A stretch of DNA of 64,000 bases from Bacillus sp. es.036 (GCF_002563635.1 NZ_PDIZ01000001.1:434001-498000); one strand, 5' to 3'; shown: positions 8,210 to 17,607, counted from the first letter of the stretch. Notes: generated from the sequence alone by a model not told the origin. Translations and numbers: made by a program.

Positions 8210-8533
8210 GTGAACGTAAATCGATTTGCACGAAGCGTCATGGCGAAAAGTTATGATGGGGAAAGTTTTTTATTACACGTGGCAGAAGTCATTGAATGTC
8301 AACTGAAGGAGTGGGATGAGGCATATGAAGTCATCGTGATGAAGCTCATTGACTATGAGGTCATTATTAAAAAGGAAAATCGCTCTTATGAGATATTCCT
8401 GACAGAGGATGCATTGCTTTCGCTACAACAGAAATCCCCTTATGCGCTGGATCGATATTTGTGGCTGGAATTAGAGAAGCAGGGGCTTCAAATTGTGAGA
8501 GGAAATGGGGATTATATTGAGAGTGTGATGTGA
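8210..8533 (+). CDS. S-box-controlled protein of unknown function
   Basis: A 107-residue soluble, acidic protein that I do not recognise. GTG 8210 has GGGGG 8 nt upstream; longer in-frame starts would begin inside the riboswitch terminator. It has no signal peptide or membrane segment, and looks mainly helical with a central KKENRSYEIFLTEDA stretch. It is the only gene downstream of the SAM riboswitch before an unrelated lipoprotein gene. By the rule for this riboswitch class it should be made when SAM or methionine is low. A role linked to methionine, cysteine or SAM metabolism is inferred from control alone. Confidence 0.75.
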   Translation: MNVNRFARSVMAKSYDGESFLLHVAEVIECQLKEWDEAYEVIVMKLIDYEVIIKKENRSYEIFLTEDALLSLQQKSPYALDRYLWLELEKQGLQIVRGNGDYIESVM

Positions 8534-8816
8534 GCAAATGTTGATAAAAGAGGATTTTTTCCAATTCATTTTGATGATTCGAAATCGTGGATGTTTGGAG
8601 ATTAGACTTGGATGCTTTTAAGAATAAGCTGTAAAACTATTTTTGAAATGAATCGTGTATTTTTTCTGAATGCTTTTGAAGTTATTTAATGTGGTAAAAT
8701 TAAACTCTCAAAGTAATGGATAATAAAAGTGATAGAAGAAATAATGGATCCTGTTTTACTTTTTCTTTTGATTTTTTTAACATTACGAAATTTCCCTATT
8801 ATAGGAGCGTTCTAAT

Positions 8817-9755
8817 ATGAAAACGAAAATGAACTATTTCATCTTATTTTTAACGATCATTTTTATAGTTGGTTGTACCAATTTAGAAGAGGCATCCAAT
8901 AAAGATGCAGAAACAAATACACAAGAAGTAAGTACAGTTGAAACAAATGAAAATAGTGAAAAAGAAGAAACGAACAGTACGGTTGTTGATGAATCAGTAG
9001 AAGACGAAACACCAGACCCAACAGAAGATGAACAGTTCGCAGGATACAAACTTATTGAAGTTGATGGTGGTGATTTGTCTGGACATCGAGAACCTAATGT
9101 CGTTGTTGATATTGGGTACGGTGACCGTGAATATTGGGCATTTACGAATGAATACGGACAACTCGTACGCGTCGTTGCTGACGAAATCATTCTACAAGAT
9201 GATCGTAACGAACCTGTATTATCGTCTGGACGGTACTATTCTGATGAGGCAAAGGTTCCGGGCGTCGAAAGTGACGTGTTAGACGAAGGACATATTATTG
9301 CTGATTCTCTCGGAGGGGTATCGAATGCTTATAACATTACCCCACAAGAGAGTACACTCAACCGACATGGTGATCAAGCTTATATGGAAGACGCGATCCG
9401 TAGCGCAGGTGAAGCTACTGATTTCGAAGCCATTATCACCTATTCGGATACGGAAAAGCAGATACCTTCAAGTTATCAGTACACGTATACGTTGAACGGA
9501 AATGAGATCGTTGATACATTTGACAATGTGAACCCTGATGAGGTCAACGCATCGCTCGGCTTAACTGAGAGCGAGCCTGACGATTCAACGCCTTCAGACA
9601 CAGAGGGTGATATTTCTAGTATTGATACAAACGGTAATGGACAAGTGACGATTAAAGAAGCAGAGGCAGCAGGTTTCAGTATGCCGATCATGAGTGATCA
9701 TTGGTTATATCCTTATATGCGTGATAATGATAATGACGGTATGGTTGGTGAATAA
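8817..9755 (+). CDS. Lipoprotein DNA/RNA non-specific endonuclease with C-terminal calcium-binding module
   Basis: A 312-residue exported protein. A lipoprotein signal ends at IVGC (Cys20), followed by an acidic low-complexity linker to about residue 72. The nuclease domain of the Endonuclease_NS_2 type has DEGHIIADSLGG (His159) and downstream NITPQ and NRHGDQ residues. The C-terminus carries an EF-hand-like DTNGNGQVTIKEAE loop and an excalibur-like DNDNDGMVGE end, both suited to calcium binding. ATG 8817 has TAGGAG upstream. Likely a surface or secreted nuclease for nutrient or DNA use; toxin function is not suggested because no immunity gene is adjacent. Confidence 0.85.
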   Translation: MKTKMNYFILFLTIIFIVGCTNLEEASNKDAETNTQEVSTVETNENSEKEETNSTVVDESVEDETPDPTEDEQFAGYKLIEVDGGDLSGHREPNVVVDIGYGDREYWAFTNEYGQLVRVVADEIILQDDRNEPVLSSGRYYSDEAKVPGVESDVLDEGHIIADSLGGVSNAYNITPQESTLNRHGDQAYMEDAIRSAGEATDFEAIITYSDTEKQIPSSYQYTYTLNGNEIVDTFDNVNPDEVNASLGLTESEPDDSTPSDTEGDISSIDTNGNGQVTIKEAEAAGFSMPIMSDHWLYPYMRDNDNDGMVGE

Positions 9756-9990
9756 GAGTTTAGAAAAAAATATAGAATGTAACACGTAAAGGGTAGATTG
9801 GTAATCTAAATGGATAAGCATTCTCTTGATCCAGGACATTCTATAAGGCAGACCCCCGTTCTACCATTTTGTTTCAGGGTAGATTATTCCAGAAAATATA
9901 CACTTAGCTGTTTTTTTATGTCTTGTTACGACTAACTTTTGAATTCAGAAATAGGTATTTGAAACAAAAGTACATAGAGGAGTGAAACCA

Positions 9991-10587
9991 ATGGATTTAA
10001 CCCCTTCTGACCTAAAAACAAAAGATATTTACAAACTACTAACTGGCTCCGTTGTTCCAAGGCCGATTGCCTGGGTATCAACCGTGTCTGAAGACGGCGT
10101 TCATAACTTAGCACCATTTAGTTTCTTTACCGTTGCTTCCACAAAACCTGCCATTCTCGCAATCTCTATCGGTCAGGGATCAGGTGAGCGTGAGGGTATG
10201 GAGAAGGATACGCTCGCAAATATCCGGACTCAAAAAGAGTTTGTCATCAATGTGGTGTCGAGCTCTCTTGGAAACGAAATGCAAAAAAGTGCAGAGAACG
10301 TGCCTGCGGAAGTCGATGAATTTGAGCATGCTGGGTTAACACCGATCGATAGTAAGACGGTGCAGCCGAAGCGGGTGAAAGAAGCGTCGATTCATATGGA
10401 ATGCAAGCTCCATCAAATACTTCCGCTTGGATCTAATGCCCTTGTTCTTGGGGAAATGAAGCACTATCATATTCAGGATGAGGTGTATCTAGGAAACTAT
10501 AAAGTTGATCTCGAAAAGCTTTCTCCTCTTGGAAGGCTTGCGGGGAACTATAGTGAGAGTAAGGAATTTTTCACGTTGCCGAGGTGA
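9991..10587 (+). CDS. Flavin reductase family protein (FMN-binding split barrel)
   Basis: A 198-residue protein of the DIM6/NTAB flavin-reductase-like family, with the N-terminal GSVVPRPIAWVST and NLAPFSFF blocks that contact FMN. Members reduce flavin for partner oxygenases or act as flavoprotein oxidoreductases. ATG 9991 is chosen because AGAGGAG lies 8 nt before it; the in-frame GTG at 9982 overlaps that site. It stands alone, with no oxygenase partner beside it, so its partner is unknown. Confidence 0.85.
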   Translation: MDLTPSDLKTKDIYKLLTGSVVPRPIAWVSTVSEDGVHNLAPFSFFTVASTKPAILAISIGQGSGEREGMEKDTLANIRTQKEFVINVVSSSLGNEMQKSAENVPAEVDEFEHAGLTPIDSKTVQPKRVKEASIHMECKLHQILPLGSNALVLGEMKHYHIQDEVYLGNYKVDLEKLSPLGRLAGNYSESKEFFTLPR

Positions 10588-10713
10588 GGTTAACAAAATT
10601 TCTATAATCAACCTGCTTTCTAACTTGAATCCCTGCAGCATACTTTAAAGAGTGGTTGAAGAGTTTCTGTTCGCTCAGGGTGTTATTCTTAGTATAGGTA
10701 TAGGGAGGGGCTG

Positions 10714-11235
10714 ATGAATTTGAACCAGCAAATCCACTACAAAGAAGTCCAGCGTCCAAACCAGATCTGGATCTGGGCGATTGTGCTAGGCATCGCGATC
10801 CTAATGTGGATTGGCTTTTTCCGTCAGGTCGTGATGGGCATTCCGTTTGGGAGTCATCCAGGTACTGATATGGAAGTGATCATGTTATGGATTATTTTCG
10901 GGATTGCTTTTCCAATCGTGATGCTCGGATGGCTGCGACTGATTACTGAGGTGAGGGACGATGGGATTAATGTGCGATTTGTCCCATTTCATCTAACACC
11001 TCGTGTTTTCTTCTATCAGGATATTACGCGTTATGAGAGTTTGAACTACCGTCCACTTCGTAGGTTTGGTGGATGGGGAATCCGATGGAGTTTCAGCGGG
11101 GAGAAGGCTTATTCCATTAGTGGGAAGCAGGGCGTTTTAATCGACGTGAACGGTGAGAAGGTTTTGATTGGATCACGGGAACCGGAGCGGTTGGTGGAAG
11201 TGATGGATCGGGTGAGTGGAAACGATAATAAGTAG
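10714..11235 (+). CDS. DUF6141-type membrane protein with PH-like tail
   Basis: A 173-residue protein with two N-terminal membrane helices (about residues 18-38 and 53-73), then a soluble beta-rich domain ending in GVLIDVNGEKVLIGSREPERLVE, as in bacterial PH-like domains. It resembles DUF6141 proteins of Bacillus. The ATG follows GGGAGGGG. Function unknown; it appears monocistronic and ends with a strong terminator. Confidence 0.75.
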   Translation: MNLNQQIHYKEVQRPNQIWIWAIVLGIAILMWIGFFRQVVMGIPFGSHPGTDMEVIMLWIIFGIAFPIVMLGWLRLITEVRDDGINVRFVPFHLTPRVFFYQDITRYESLNYRPLRRFGGWGIRWSFSGEKAYSISGKQGVLIDVNGEKVLIGSREPERLVEVMDRVSGNDNK

Positions 11236-11268
11236 ATACGCTTGTAAACAGCATAAGAGGTTCATAGA

Positions 11269-11305
11269 AATAGTCCTTTTCTCTTGGTAGAAAAGGACTA
11301 TTTTT
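11269..11305 (+). terminator. Strong intrinsic terminator
   Basis: A 12-bp stem AATAGTCCTTTT/AAAAGGACTATT with a 10-nt loop and a T-run. Confidence 0.88.
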
Positions 11306-11484
11306 GTGGAATGCGTCGAAAGACATAGAAAAGAAGGGAAAGAGAGGGTATTCTAAGTTTAGAAATTAATGGAAGATATGAGAGCGATCATTTCCTGCTC
11401 GACAATACAGCGGCTATACCTAACTAGACGTACACATAGACTTCATTTGTGGTGAAACGAGGTTTGGTCGAAAAGGAGGTTGCG

Positions 11485-11799
11485 GTGTTAAACGAACTAG
11501 AAGAATTTAAACGTTATTTAGAGCGTATGAAGTATCGGGCAGAAGCCGAGGCGTTGGAAGCGTATCTAGGAAAGGTAAGGGAAGCTAGATTTGATATCGA
11601 TGATAGTAAACGAGTCTTTGATCACCATCATTCGACTTACTCGTCGAATTGGGTTGGAGAGGCACGTGAAGCTTATGAATCGCTTATCGGAGAACTCGAA
11701 CACGCAACTCAAAGTGTGTATGCGGTTCATGAGGAACTGACCTCTGCGATTAACGAAGAAATCGACCGACTTCTTCAGAAAGCGGAGGGCCTAAAGTGA
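11485..11799 (+). CDS. WXG100-like small partner of a polymorphic toxin
   Basis: A 104-residue, fully helical, charged protein with a central NWVGEAREAYESLI turn that mimics the WxG motif of ESX/LXG partner proteins. It overlaps the toxin start by 4 nt, as helper genes (YwqH/YwqI-like) do in Bacillus LXG operons. GTG 11485 is chosen because AAAGGAGGT lies just upstream; GTG 11449 has no such site. It probably pairs with the toxin N-terminus for type VII-like secretion. No secretion apparatus is in the window. Confidence 0.72.
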   Translation: MLNELEEFKRYLERMKYRAEAEALEAYLGKVREARFDIDDSKRVFDHHHSTYSSNWVGEAREAYESLIGELEHATQSVYAVHEELTSAINEEIDRLLQKAEGLK

Positions 11800-13478
11800 C
11801 GAGAATAGCAATTAAACCAGAACAATTAGATCAGCTGGCAAGCGGCATCCAGGATGCCGAGCGAAAAGCAGATGAAGCGATCAGCGATTTTAAATGGAAC
11901 TATCAATCTCTTCTAATGAACATCACGGGCGCGAACACCGGTAAGATTGATGCTCTTCAAGCGGAGTTACAGTATGAGATGCGCAAATACCGGGACAAGC
12001 TCCATGACTTACAGGCGGCAGTGAAATTAACTGAGAGAAAAATGACGGAAGAGGATAGGTCGCTTTCGGCGAAGTTTGGTCTTATGGCATTAAAATTCAG
12101 TGGTTTAAACAAGCTGTTTCAGAATTATGATCCTATCACGGGAGAAGCATTAAGCTGGAGTGACCGTCTTTTTGGGAAAAATCCACTTACGGCTTCATAT
12201 GATGGCGTATTTGGAGAGATGTTTCCGTACCTCCAGCATGCCCTGAACCCACAGGTGATTCAGAGTAGGGTGAAGCAAACGTATGAAAGTGTCGTGCTTG
12301 ATCCTTTATCAAAAACAACGGCTTATCTAGACGAGGTACGCCAGGATGTGTCGCATAGTGTGGTAAGGTACTCAAGCTATGTGGATCGCTGGTGGGGAGA
12401 GACGCAGCAGAAAGTTGATGAAGCGCGGAATACGGCACGGAGCTTTTTGGGTGATGTGGTAAAAGGTGTGCAGGTTGGTAGCGGGAATGCAGTGGACGAT
12501 ATGATTGAGGGATTTAAGGATCTTAACGCGTTAGCTGAAAAAGCATTTGGACCCAACCTCGCTTTATACCGCGATGAGGAAGATCTCCCTGAATTACTAT
12601 TTAAAAGCCTAGAAACGATAAACTTTTATAAGAACATTTTCGATGATCCCAAGGGAAATGTTCGGAAGGTGTTGGATGTACCGAAATACATGTGGCAAGG
12701 ATTTAAAGAAGCCTGGGATCGAGACTTTGTGAACGGCGACGCCGAAAGCCGAACGGCATTCATTACTTACGGTCTAACATCATTAGGAATTGGAGCAATA
12801 GGGGATAAAGGTCTCGGCAAAATCGGAACAACCGCAAAAACAATTGAAGACGTTGCGGATCCATCGAAGAATGTTAAGGTTGATGGGAAGGGTGCTCAAC
12901 CAGCGTTAGCTGGAGCGGGTGCTGAGGGAGTTTCTAAAGGTGGCGCTCCTTATAATGTGTGGAATGATCCTGTTTCGCGGATTAAGACTGAGATTGATAG
13001 GGTTTATGGTGAGAAGGGTACAGGTAAGGGCGAAAAATTGGACATACAAAATATTTCTAAAGAAATTTTAGAATTTAAGCCAATGAATTCGCCTAAACCA
13101 GATAAATGGTATAAGAAGGGTGGAAGTATATTCATTGATGATAATGGTGTTTGGACTTATACTAACAAATCTGGTGTATCTGTAAGATACCCGAATGGTT
13201 ATCCCGACTTTAAACCATATATGCATCCAAATGTTCAGCCTGTAAAAATAGAAGTTTATTCGCCTAAAAACAATCCGAAAGATTTTGAAAATGCAAATAA
13301 AGCGGCAAAACTTACTATAGATACCGATCCACCAATAATAGATGTTAGAAGACCACCAGAAGGATATACATGGCATCATCATCAAGATGGAAAAACTATG
13401 ATGTTAGTAGATGAAGATATCCACAGAGAGTTTAGACACATTGGTGGACAATCAAAAATTAATGGGAAAAATAAATAA
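11796..13478 (+). CDS. Polymorphic toxin with WHH-type nuclease C-terminus
   Basis: A 560-residue protein. The N-terminus (IAIKPEQLDQLASGIQDAER) and a long helical region to about residue 300 resemble WXG/LXG-type delivery domains. A Gly/Ala linker and an RIKTEIDRV motif (near residue 398) precede the toxin module. The C-terminus is a WHH-superfamily HNH nuclease: TWHHH at 525-529, then His543 and His548 before GG. Base use shifts from GC-richer to AT-rich at about 13030, where the toxin module begins, as expected for exchanged cassettes. SUKH immunity follows at once. Delivery route is inferred. Confidence 0.82.
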   Translation: MTRIAIKPEQLDQLASGIQDAERKADEAISDFKWNYQSLLMNITGANTGKIDALQAELQYEMRKYRDKLHDLQAAVKLTERKMTEEDRSLSAKFGLMALKFSGLNKLFQNYDPITGEALSWSDRLFGKNPLTASYDGVFGEMFPYLQHALNPQVIQSRVKQTYESVVLDPLSKTTAYLDEVRQDVSHSVVRYSSYVDRWWGETQQKVDEARNTARSFLGDVVKGVQVGSGNAVDDMIEGFKDLNALAEKAFGPNLALYRDEEDLPELLFKSLETINFYKNIFDDPKGNVRKVLDVPKYMWQGFKEAWDRDFVNGDAESRTAFITYGLTSLGIGAIGDKGLGKIGTTAKTIEDVADPSKNVKVDGKGAQPALAGAGAEGVSKGGAPYNVWNDPVSRIKTEIDRVYGEKGTGKGEKLDIQNISKEILEFKPMNSPKPDKWYKKGGSIFIDDNGVWTYTNKSGVSVRYPNGYPDFKPYMHPNVQPVKIEVYSPKNNPKDFENANKAAKLTIDTDPPIIDVRRPPEGYTWHHHQDGKTMMLVDEDIHREFRHIGGQSKINGKNK

Positions 13479-13496
13479 TATTATAGGAGTGAGACC

Positions 13497-13934
13497 ATGA
13501 CAAAAGTACTTAGTGAAAATCCAAAAATTACTTTAGACGATATAAAAAAATTTGAAAATGAAAATAATCTTAAGCTACCTAAGGAGTATATAGAATTTTT
13601 ACTAGAACATAATGGAGGATTTCCTCAAGAATCCGGCTTCAAAATTTCAGAAGTTGAGGGAGAAAGCTTAGTAAATAAATTTTATGGAATTGGTAACATG
13701 AAAAGTAATTTAGGTAAAGTTCTTGAGGTTTTAGAAGGTGAAATACCTGCAGGATTCATTTCAATTGCTAATGATCCAGCAGGAAATGAAATTTTAATTG
13801 GAATTAGTGGAGATTACCTAGAAAAAGTATATTTTTGGATGCATGATGTAGAGCCCGAAGAAGAGATGGACAATATGTTTATCCTTGCAGATAGTTTTTC
13901 TGAGTTCCTTGATAACTTATATGATTCTGATTAA
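13497..13934 (+). CDS. SUKH (SMI1/KNR4) immunity protein
   Basis: A 145-residue SUKH-1 protein with IKKFENENNLKLPKEYIEFL followed by HNGGFP, an internal NDPAGNEILIG and a terminal FSEFLDNLY, all standard SUKH landmarks. SUKH proteins neutralise nuclease toxins including WHH types. It starts 18 nt after the WHH toxin with an AGGAG site, is AT-rich like the toxin tip, and is the expected cognate immunity gene. Confidence 0.9.
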   Translation: MTKVLSENPKITLDDIKKFENENNLKLPKEYIEFLLEHNGGFPQESGFKISEVEGESLVNKFYGIGNMKSNLGKVLEVLEGEIPAGFISIANDPAGNEILIGISGDYLEKVYFWMHDVEPEEEMDNMFILADSFSEFLDNLYDSD

Positions 13935-14311
13935 CGCATCGCAAATAGGTTAATTAATAACCTCCCATTTTTTAATACTGATGGAACTCATACTTAGGGA
14001 CAGGTTTCTCCTCCCAGTGAAAAATGAAAAAGCATCTTCAGAACGAATCACATGATTTAATATTTTGAAATAAAGTGAAAAGGAGCATTAATTATTCCAG
14101 TAATTAATGCTCCTTTCTTTATGAGATGGATTCAGCAGAACCGTCCTGACGATTCAAAATAAGAGGGACAGGTTTCTTGTTCCACCCATAAGTCAAAAAG
14201 CGACGACGTTTGTAAGTGTTACTAACTTGCCAGCTACTTTACTACTGTTTGTAAGAAAAATTACTACGATTAGCTTTATGCCTTTTGGTTTATTAGATTA
14301 TTGTTGGGACG
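13935..14311. other. Intergenic stretch with terminator and palindromic repeats
   Basis: No gene is seen. It holds two GGGACAGGTTTC-type elements (near 13997 and 14165), the strong terminator at 14079-14116, and AT-rich sequence leading into the truncated SUKH gene. Confidence 0.6.
14079..14119 (+). terminator. Strong terminator after the first toxin/immunity unit
   Basis: A perfect 16-bp stem (14079-14094 with 14101-14116) and a 6-nt loop TTCCAG, ending in TTTC. Confidence 0.88.
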
Positions 14312-14686
14312 ATGTACCTGTCCCTGTGTCCCGTCAAATTTCCATCTGATTACAGAAAATGTATAATAAATAATAATGGTGGCTTTCCAGAACCAAATAT
14401 TTTTGATTGTGATGATGGAAGAATCGAAGTTGTATTTAATAATTTGATTAGTTTTACGAATAAAGATTTAAATATAAAAATGTATGAAGAATTTTCTTCG
14501 AAAAAACTGTTTCCATTTGCTAGAGGTCCATTTGGAAATTTAATATGTTTTGATTATCGTGACAACCAACTATTTCCTGAAGTTGTTTTCTATGATTACG
14601 ATGAATTAGATGGATCAGTAACTAATACGATTTGTAAGTCGTTTACAGATTTGTTAGAGAGATTATATTCTTTAAACGAAATATAA
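14312..14686 (+). pseudogene. SUKH immunity gene, 5' end missing
   Basis: The protein reads PVKFPSDYRKCIINNNGGFPEPN and then a normal SUKH body of about 115 residues. The N-terminal 20-25 residues (the helix with the FE...L motif) are absent. In their place the frame runs through a GTACCTGTCCCTGTGTCCC stretch belonging to the dispersed GACAGG repeat family. There is no ribosome binding site before ATG 14312. It looks like an orphan immunity cassette broken at a repeat. It could still be expressed from the start shown. Confidence 0.7.
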
Positions 14687-14702
14687 AATAGGAGGTGAAA
14701 AA

Positions 14703-15152
14703 GTGAATATTAAATATGAGTATTCTTTTAATAATTTGAGTGTTACAGACATCGAACTATTTGAAAGTGAATACGATATCAATTTACCTTCTGCCTATAA
14801 ATCATTTCTATTGTTTAATAATGGTGGTAAACCAAAAAATAGAAGGTTTAAAACCTCTGATGGAAAAATTACATCCTCTGTTATGTTGTTTCTTCCAATC
14901 TCTAAAGAAGAGGATTTGAATTTAGGGCTATTCTTTGAGAAATATAATCATAGCGAAATTCTCCCTTCTAATCTTATACCAATTGGAATTGACCCTGCTG
15001 ATAGTTTAATTTGTCTTGACATTTATGGAGAAGATAAAATTTTCTTTTGCGATATGGATTACTTTGAAGAAGATAATGAGTTAAAGGATGAGTATATCCT
15101 ATTAGTTTCGAACCATTTCTCTGATTTTATTAATTCTTTACAAGAAACTTGA
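14703..15152 (+). CDS. SUKH (SMI1/KNR4-like) immunity protein
   Basis: A 149-residue complete SUKH-family protein: IELFESEYDINLPSAYKSFL, then NNGGKP, GIDPADSLICLD and FSDFINSL at the end. GTG 14703 has AGGAGGTG 5 nt upstream. It lies 17 nt after the truncated SUKH gene with no toxin of its own. It may protect against a toxin lost from this locus or carried by competitors. Confidence 0.88.
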   Translation: MNIKYEYSFNNLSVTDIELFESEYDINLPSAYKSFLLFNNGGKPKNRRFKTSDGKITSSVMLFLPISKEEDLNLGLFFEKYNHSEILPSNLIPIGIDPADSLICLDIYGEDKIFFCDMDYFEEDNELKDEYILLVSNHFSDFINSLQET

Positions 15153-15245
15153 ACTTAAGTGAAAGAAAGACAAGGATACAGGTTCATTGTCCCTGGGAAC
15201 CACGAATTAAACTCCTCAGTTTTAAGGATAAATAAGCAACTATTC

Positions 15246-15273
15246 GCCGGCTGTATGCCGGCTTTATTTTTTT
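15246..15273 (+). terminator. Terminator closing the SUKH unit
   Basis: GCCGGC-TGTAT-GCCGGC followed by TTTATTTTTTT. A near-copy stands at 17612-17638. Confidence 0.82.
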
Positions 15274-15274
15274 C

Positions 15275-17007
15275 TCGCATCCCAAACTACTAGATCAAAA
15301 ACCAGAGGATTATATCCGAGCTTATCATGAACAAATTCAGGATCTCCTAACCTTATTTGAATCCTATGTGTCTGATACAAATGCCTACATCACGCCATTA
15401 GCGCGACAAGCGATGATGCAAGTGGATCGAAATGATATTTGGGTCAATCTGCAACAAATCGAACGTGGGATATCTGGGAATGTCGGTAAAGCTTCACGCG
15501 TCGCAAGCCGGGTACCTTACAACACTTTCTCGTTCTTTGATGACCCAACAGAAAGTGAAATCGAAAAAAGCCGAAGTAATGAAGCCAACTTGAATCAAAT
15601 TCGTCGTGAAATCAATCGGTCTGAAAGCGTCCTTCAACAAAAAATGGACGACCTCTGGGGCATTTACAATACTAAAGTGAAGCCATTTGAGAATACGGAT
15701 GACGACTATTATGGGAAAGCTCAAAAACTAAAAATGTCGTACACGGGTCTTTTTGAAGGCGTTTGGGACGGTGTCGAAGACCTTCCCTCTGACATTTATG
15801 GCTTTGGAAAAGGACTCGTTCTTGGTTTATATGAAATCGGAAAAGGCATCGTCACGGTAGCCGGTGACGCTGGGATCGTGTACACCTCCCATCAACTTCC
15901 TGATTCCGTGGAACCCGATTTTTTTAAGGAAGCAGCGGATAAACGAGTCGAGGGCTATAAATCCGCCGCCATGCAGGCGATCAAGGATCCGATGGGCGTC
16001 GCTGAAGCGATCACACAATCCTTCTCCGATACCTATGAAGACGAAGGAGTCGCTTATGTCGCAGGAAATGTCTCCACAGCCTTTATCCCGTATGTCGGCA
16101 TGGCAGGAAAATCAGCCAGCCTCGCCAAAGTCGCAGGAAAGATCCCGAACTCAAACTTAAGCAAGGTAGCTGGAAGCAGCAAAGTAGACGTTGCAGCCAT
16201 CGTGAAAAAGCACAACGCCTTTGAAGGCATCAAACGTGGCATGGGTGAATTTGTTCAAGACGTTAGAGGCGGCATGCAGATTGCGGGGAATCCGAATAGG
16301 GTGGCTGTTGGGGCGAATGGTGTTGCGGGGAATGCGGTTGGGAAAGTCGGTGATGTAGCGGAAAGTGGCGTTGCATCGGTTTCTAGGAGTAGTGGTCCGA
16401 ATCGTGCGGTGGATGATTCGATTGTTAGGATTAAGACTGAGGTTGAGCGGGTAGATGGTGGTGCGAATGATAATAAGAGTACGGGTAATAGTATTACAGT
16501 CAACGAAGTTAAAGAAATTGATTTTGGAAAGCACATAATAAAAGGTGAAAATGGTAAGAAACAATTACTTCCAAATACTAGGTATGAAACCAATGATAAC
16601 TACAAATATACTACCGATGATTTGGGCCGTATTATAACTGTTGATGCTCCCGAACTTGTATTGAAAAAGGCTAATAGGAATAAATATGCTCAGGCAAATG
16701 TGGGTGGAATAGACAGGTTGCCTGATGATGATGGTGGCCATTTAATAGGAGCGCAATTTAACGGCCCTCCTGATATTGATAATCTTGTACCACAAAATAG
16801 CCAAATTAATAGAAGGGGGGAGTCTGGTACGAAATGGAGACTGAGTGGGCCCATGCATTAAAAGAAATACCTCCCAAAAAAGTCTCTGTCAGTATTGAAC
16901 CAGTCTATTATCATAATTCAATGCGACCAGATTCCTTTATTGTCGCATATGAAATTGAAGGCGAATTTCCAGTATTTCGCGAGATTTCAAATAAATCAGG
17001 AGGCTGA
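15275..17007 (+). pseudogene. Polymorphic toxin with non-specific nuclease C-terminus, 5'-truncated and frameshifted
   Basis: Coding similarity begins abruptly after a terminator (HPKLLDQKPEDYIRAYHEQ, from 15278) with no usable start; the first start in frame is GTG 15368. The body has LXG-type helical regions, a hydrophobic segment and an RIKTEVERV linker (near 16430). It ends in an Endonuclease_NS_2 domain with DDGGHLIGAQFNGP and NLVPQNSQIN. A run of six G at 16815-16820 breaks the frame: the encoded tail stops at 16861, while one more G would continue WYEMETEWAHALKE to a TGA at 17005. The YeeF-like class and the YezG neighbour agree. Silent cassette or sequencing artefact at the G run. Confidence 0.78.
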
Positions 17008-17012
17008 TATTG

Positions 17013-17492
17013 ATGAGTTTTGAAACAAAATTAAACGAGTTGTATAAAGAAATAGCACAACAGGTTAATGATATGATTCCTACTGAATGGAATAATTTGT
17101 TTTTTAATGGGGAAGTTAAGGATGGAGAAGGAGGCGTATTTTTCTTTTTTACTCCTAAAGGCGAGGAACAACACGTGTTTTCACATTATATTCCAAAATT
17201 ATATAGTGTAGATAAGAGGGCTTATAAAAAAGAACTACACAAATTATTTCAACTAACGGTTGAACTCCAAAAAGTTTTTGATGATTTTGACCAAGATCCT
17301 TGGTTTTCCGTGACATTACTTTTAAATGATACAGGTAAATTAAAGGTGCATTTTGATTATACAAATTGGCATGAAAGTGAATTTGGTCCAACAGATAGAA
17401 TAAAATATTTTGAATACAAATATGTAAATCAAAACAAAGAAAAGATAGATTTAGGTTTAATAGAGAGAATGAAGGAATTTGAAGAAAAGTAA
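17013..17492 (+). CDS. yezG: YezG-family (DUF600) immunity protein
   Basis: A 159-residue protein with LYKEIAQQVNDMIPTEWNNLFF, a FFFFTPKGEE strand and a late WFSVTLLLNDTGKLKVHFDY block typical of YezG. In B. subtilis YezG counteracts the YeeF LXG nuclease toxin. It follows the broken nuclease toxin by 5 nt relative to the restored frame, with AGGAGG upstream. ATG 17013 is preferred to TTG 17010, though both are possible. Its stop codon is the first unit of an 8-bp tandem repeat. Confidence 0.88.
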   Translation: MSFETKLNELYKEIAQQVNDMIPTEWNNLFFNGEVKDGEGGVFFFFTPKGEEQHVFSHYIPKLYSVDKRAYKKELHKLFQLTVELQKVFDDFDQDPWFSVTLLLNDTGKLKVHFDYTNWHESEFGPTDRIKYFEYKYVNQNKEKIDLGLIERMKEFEEK

Positions 17493-17521
17493 ACCATTAA
17501 ACCATTAAACCATTAAACCAT
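17490..17521 (+). repeat. Four 8-bp tandem repeats
   Basis: TAAACCAT occurs four times without interruption; the first TAA is the stop codon of the YezG gene. Confidence 0.95.
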
Positions 17522-17607
17522 TTAGTTGCGTTTTTGGTAACAGGTGAACTGTTTATCTAAGGACAGGTTCATTCTTCCTATCATATACTGAGTACATTCT
17601 CAAAACT

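Noticed and set aside
7950-8213. Open frame of 87 codons before the unknown gene
   Set aside because: It runs through the S-box aptamer and its terminator and has no ribosome site; conserved RNA structure explains the sequence.
9756-9990. GTAGATT-containing stretch resembling a structured RNA
   Set aside because: Partial complementarities only; no recognised class and no terminator.
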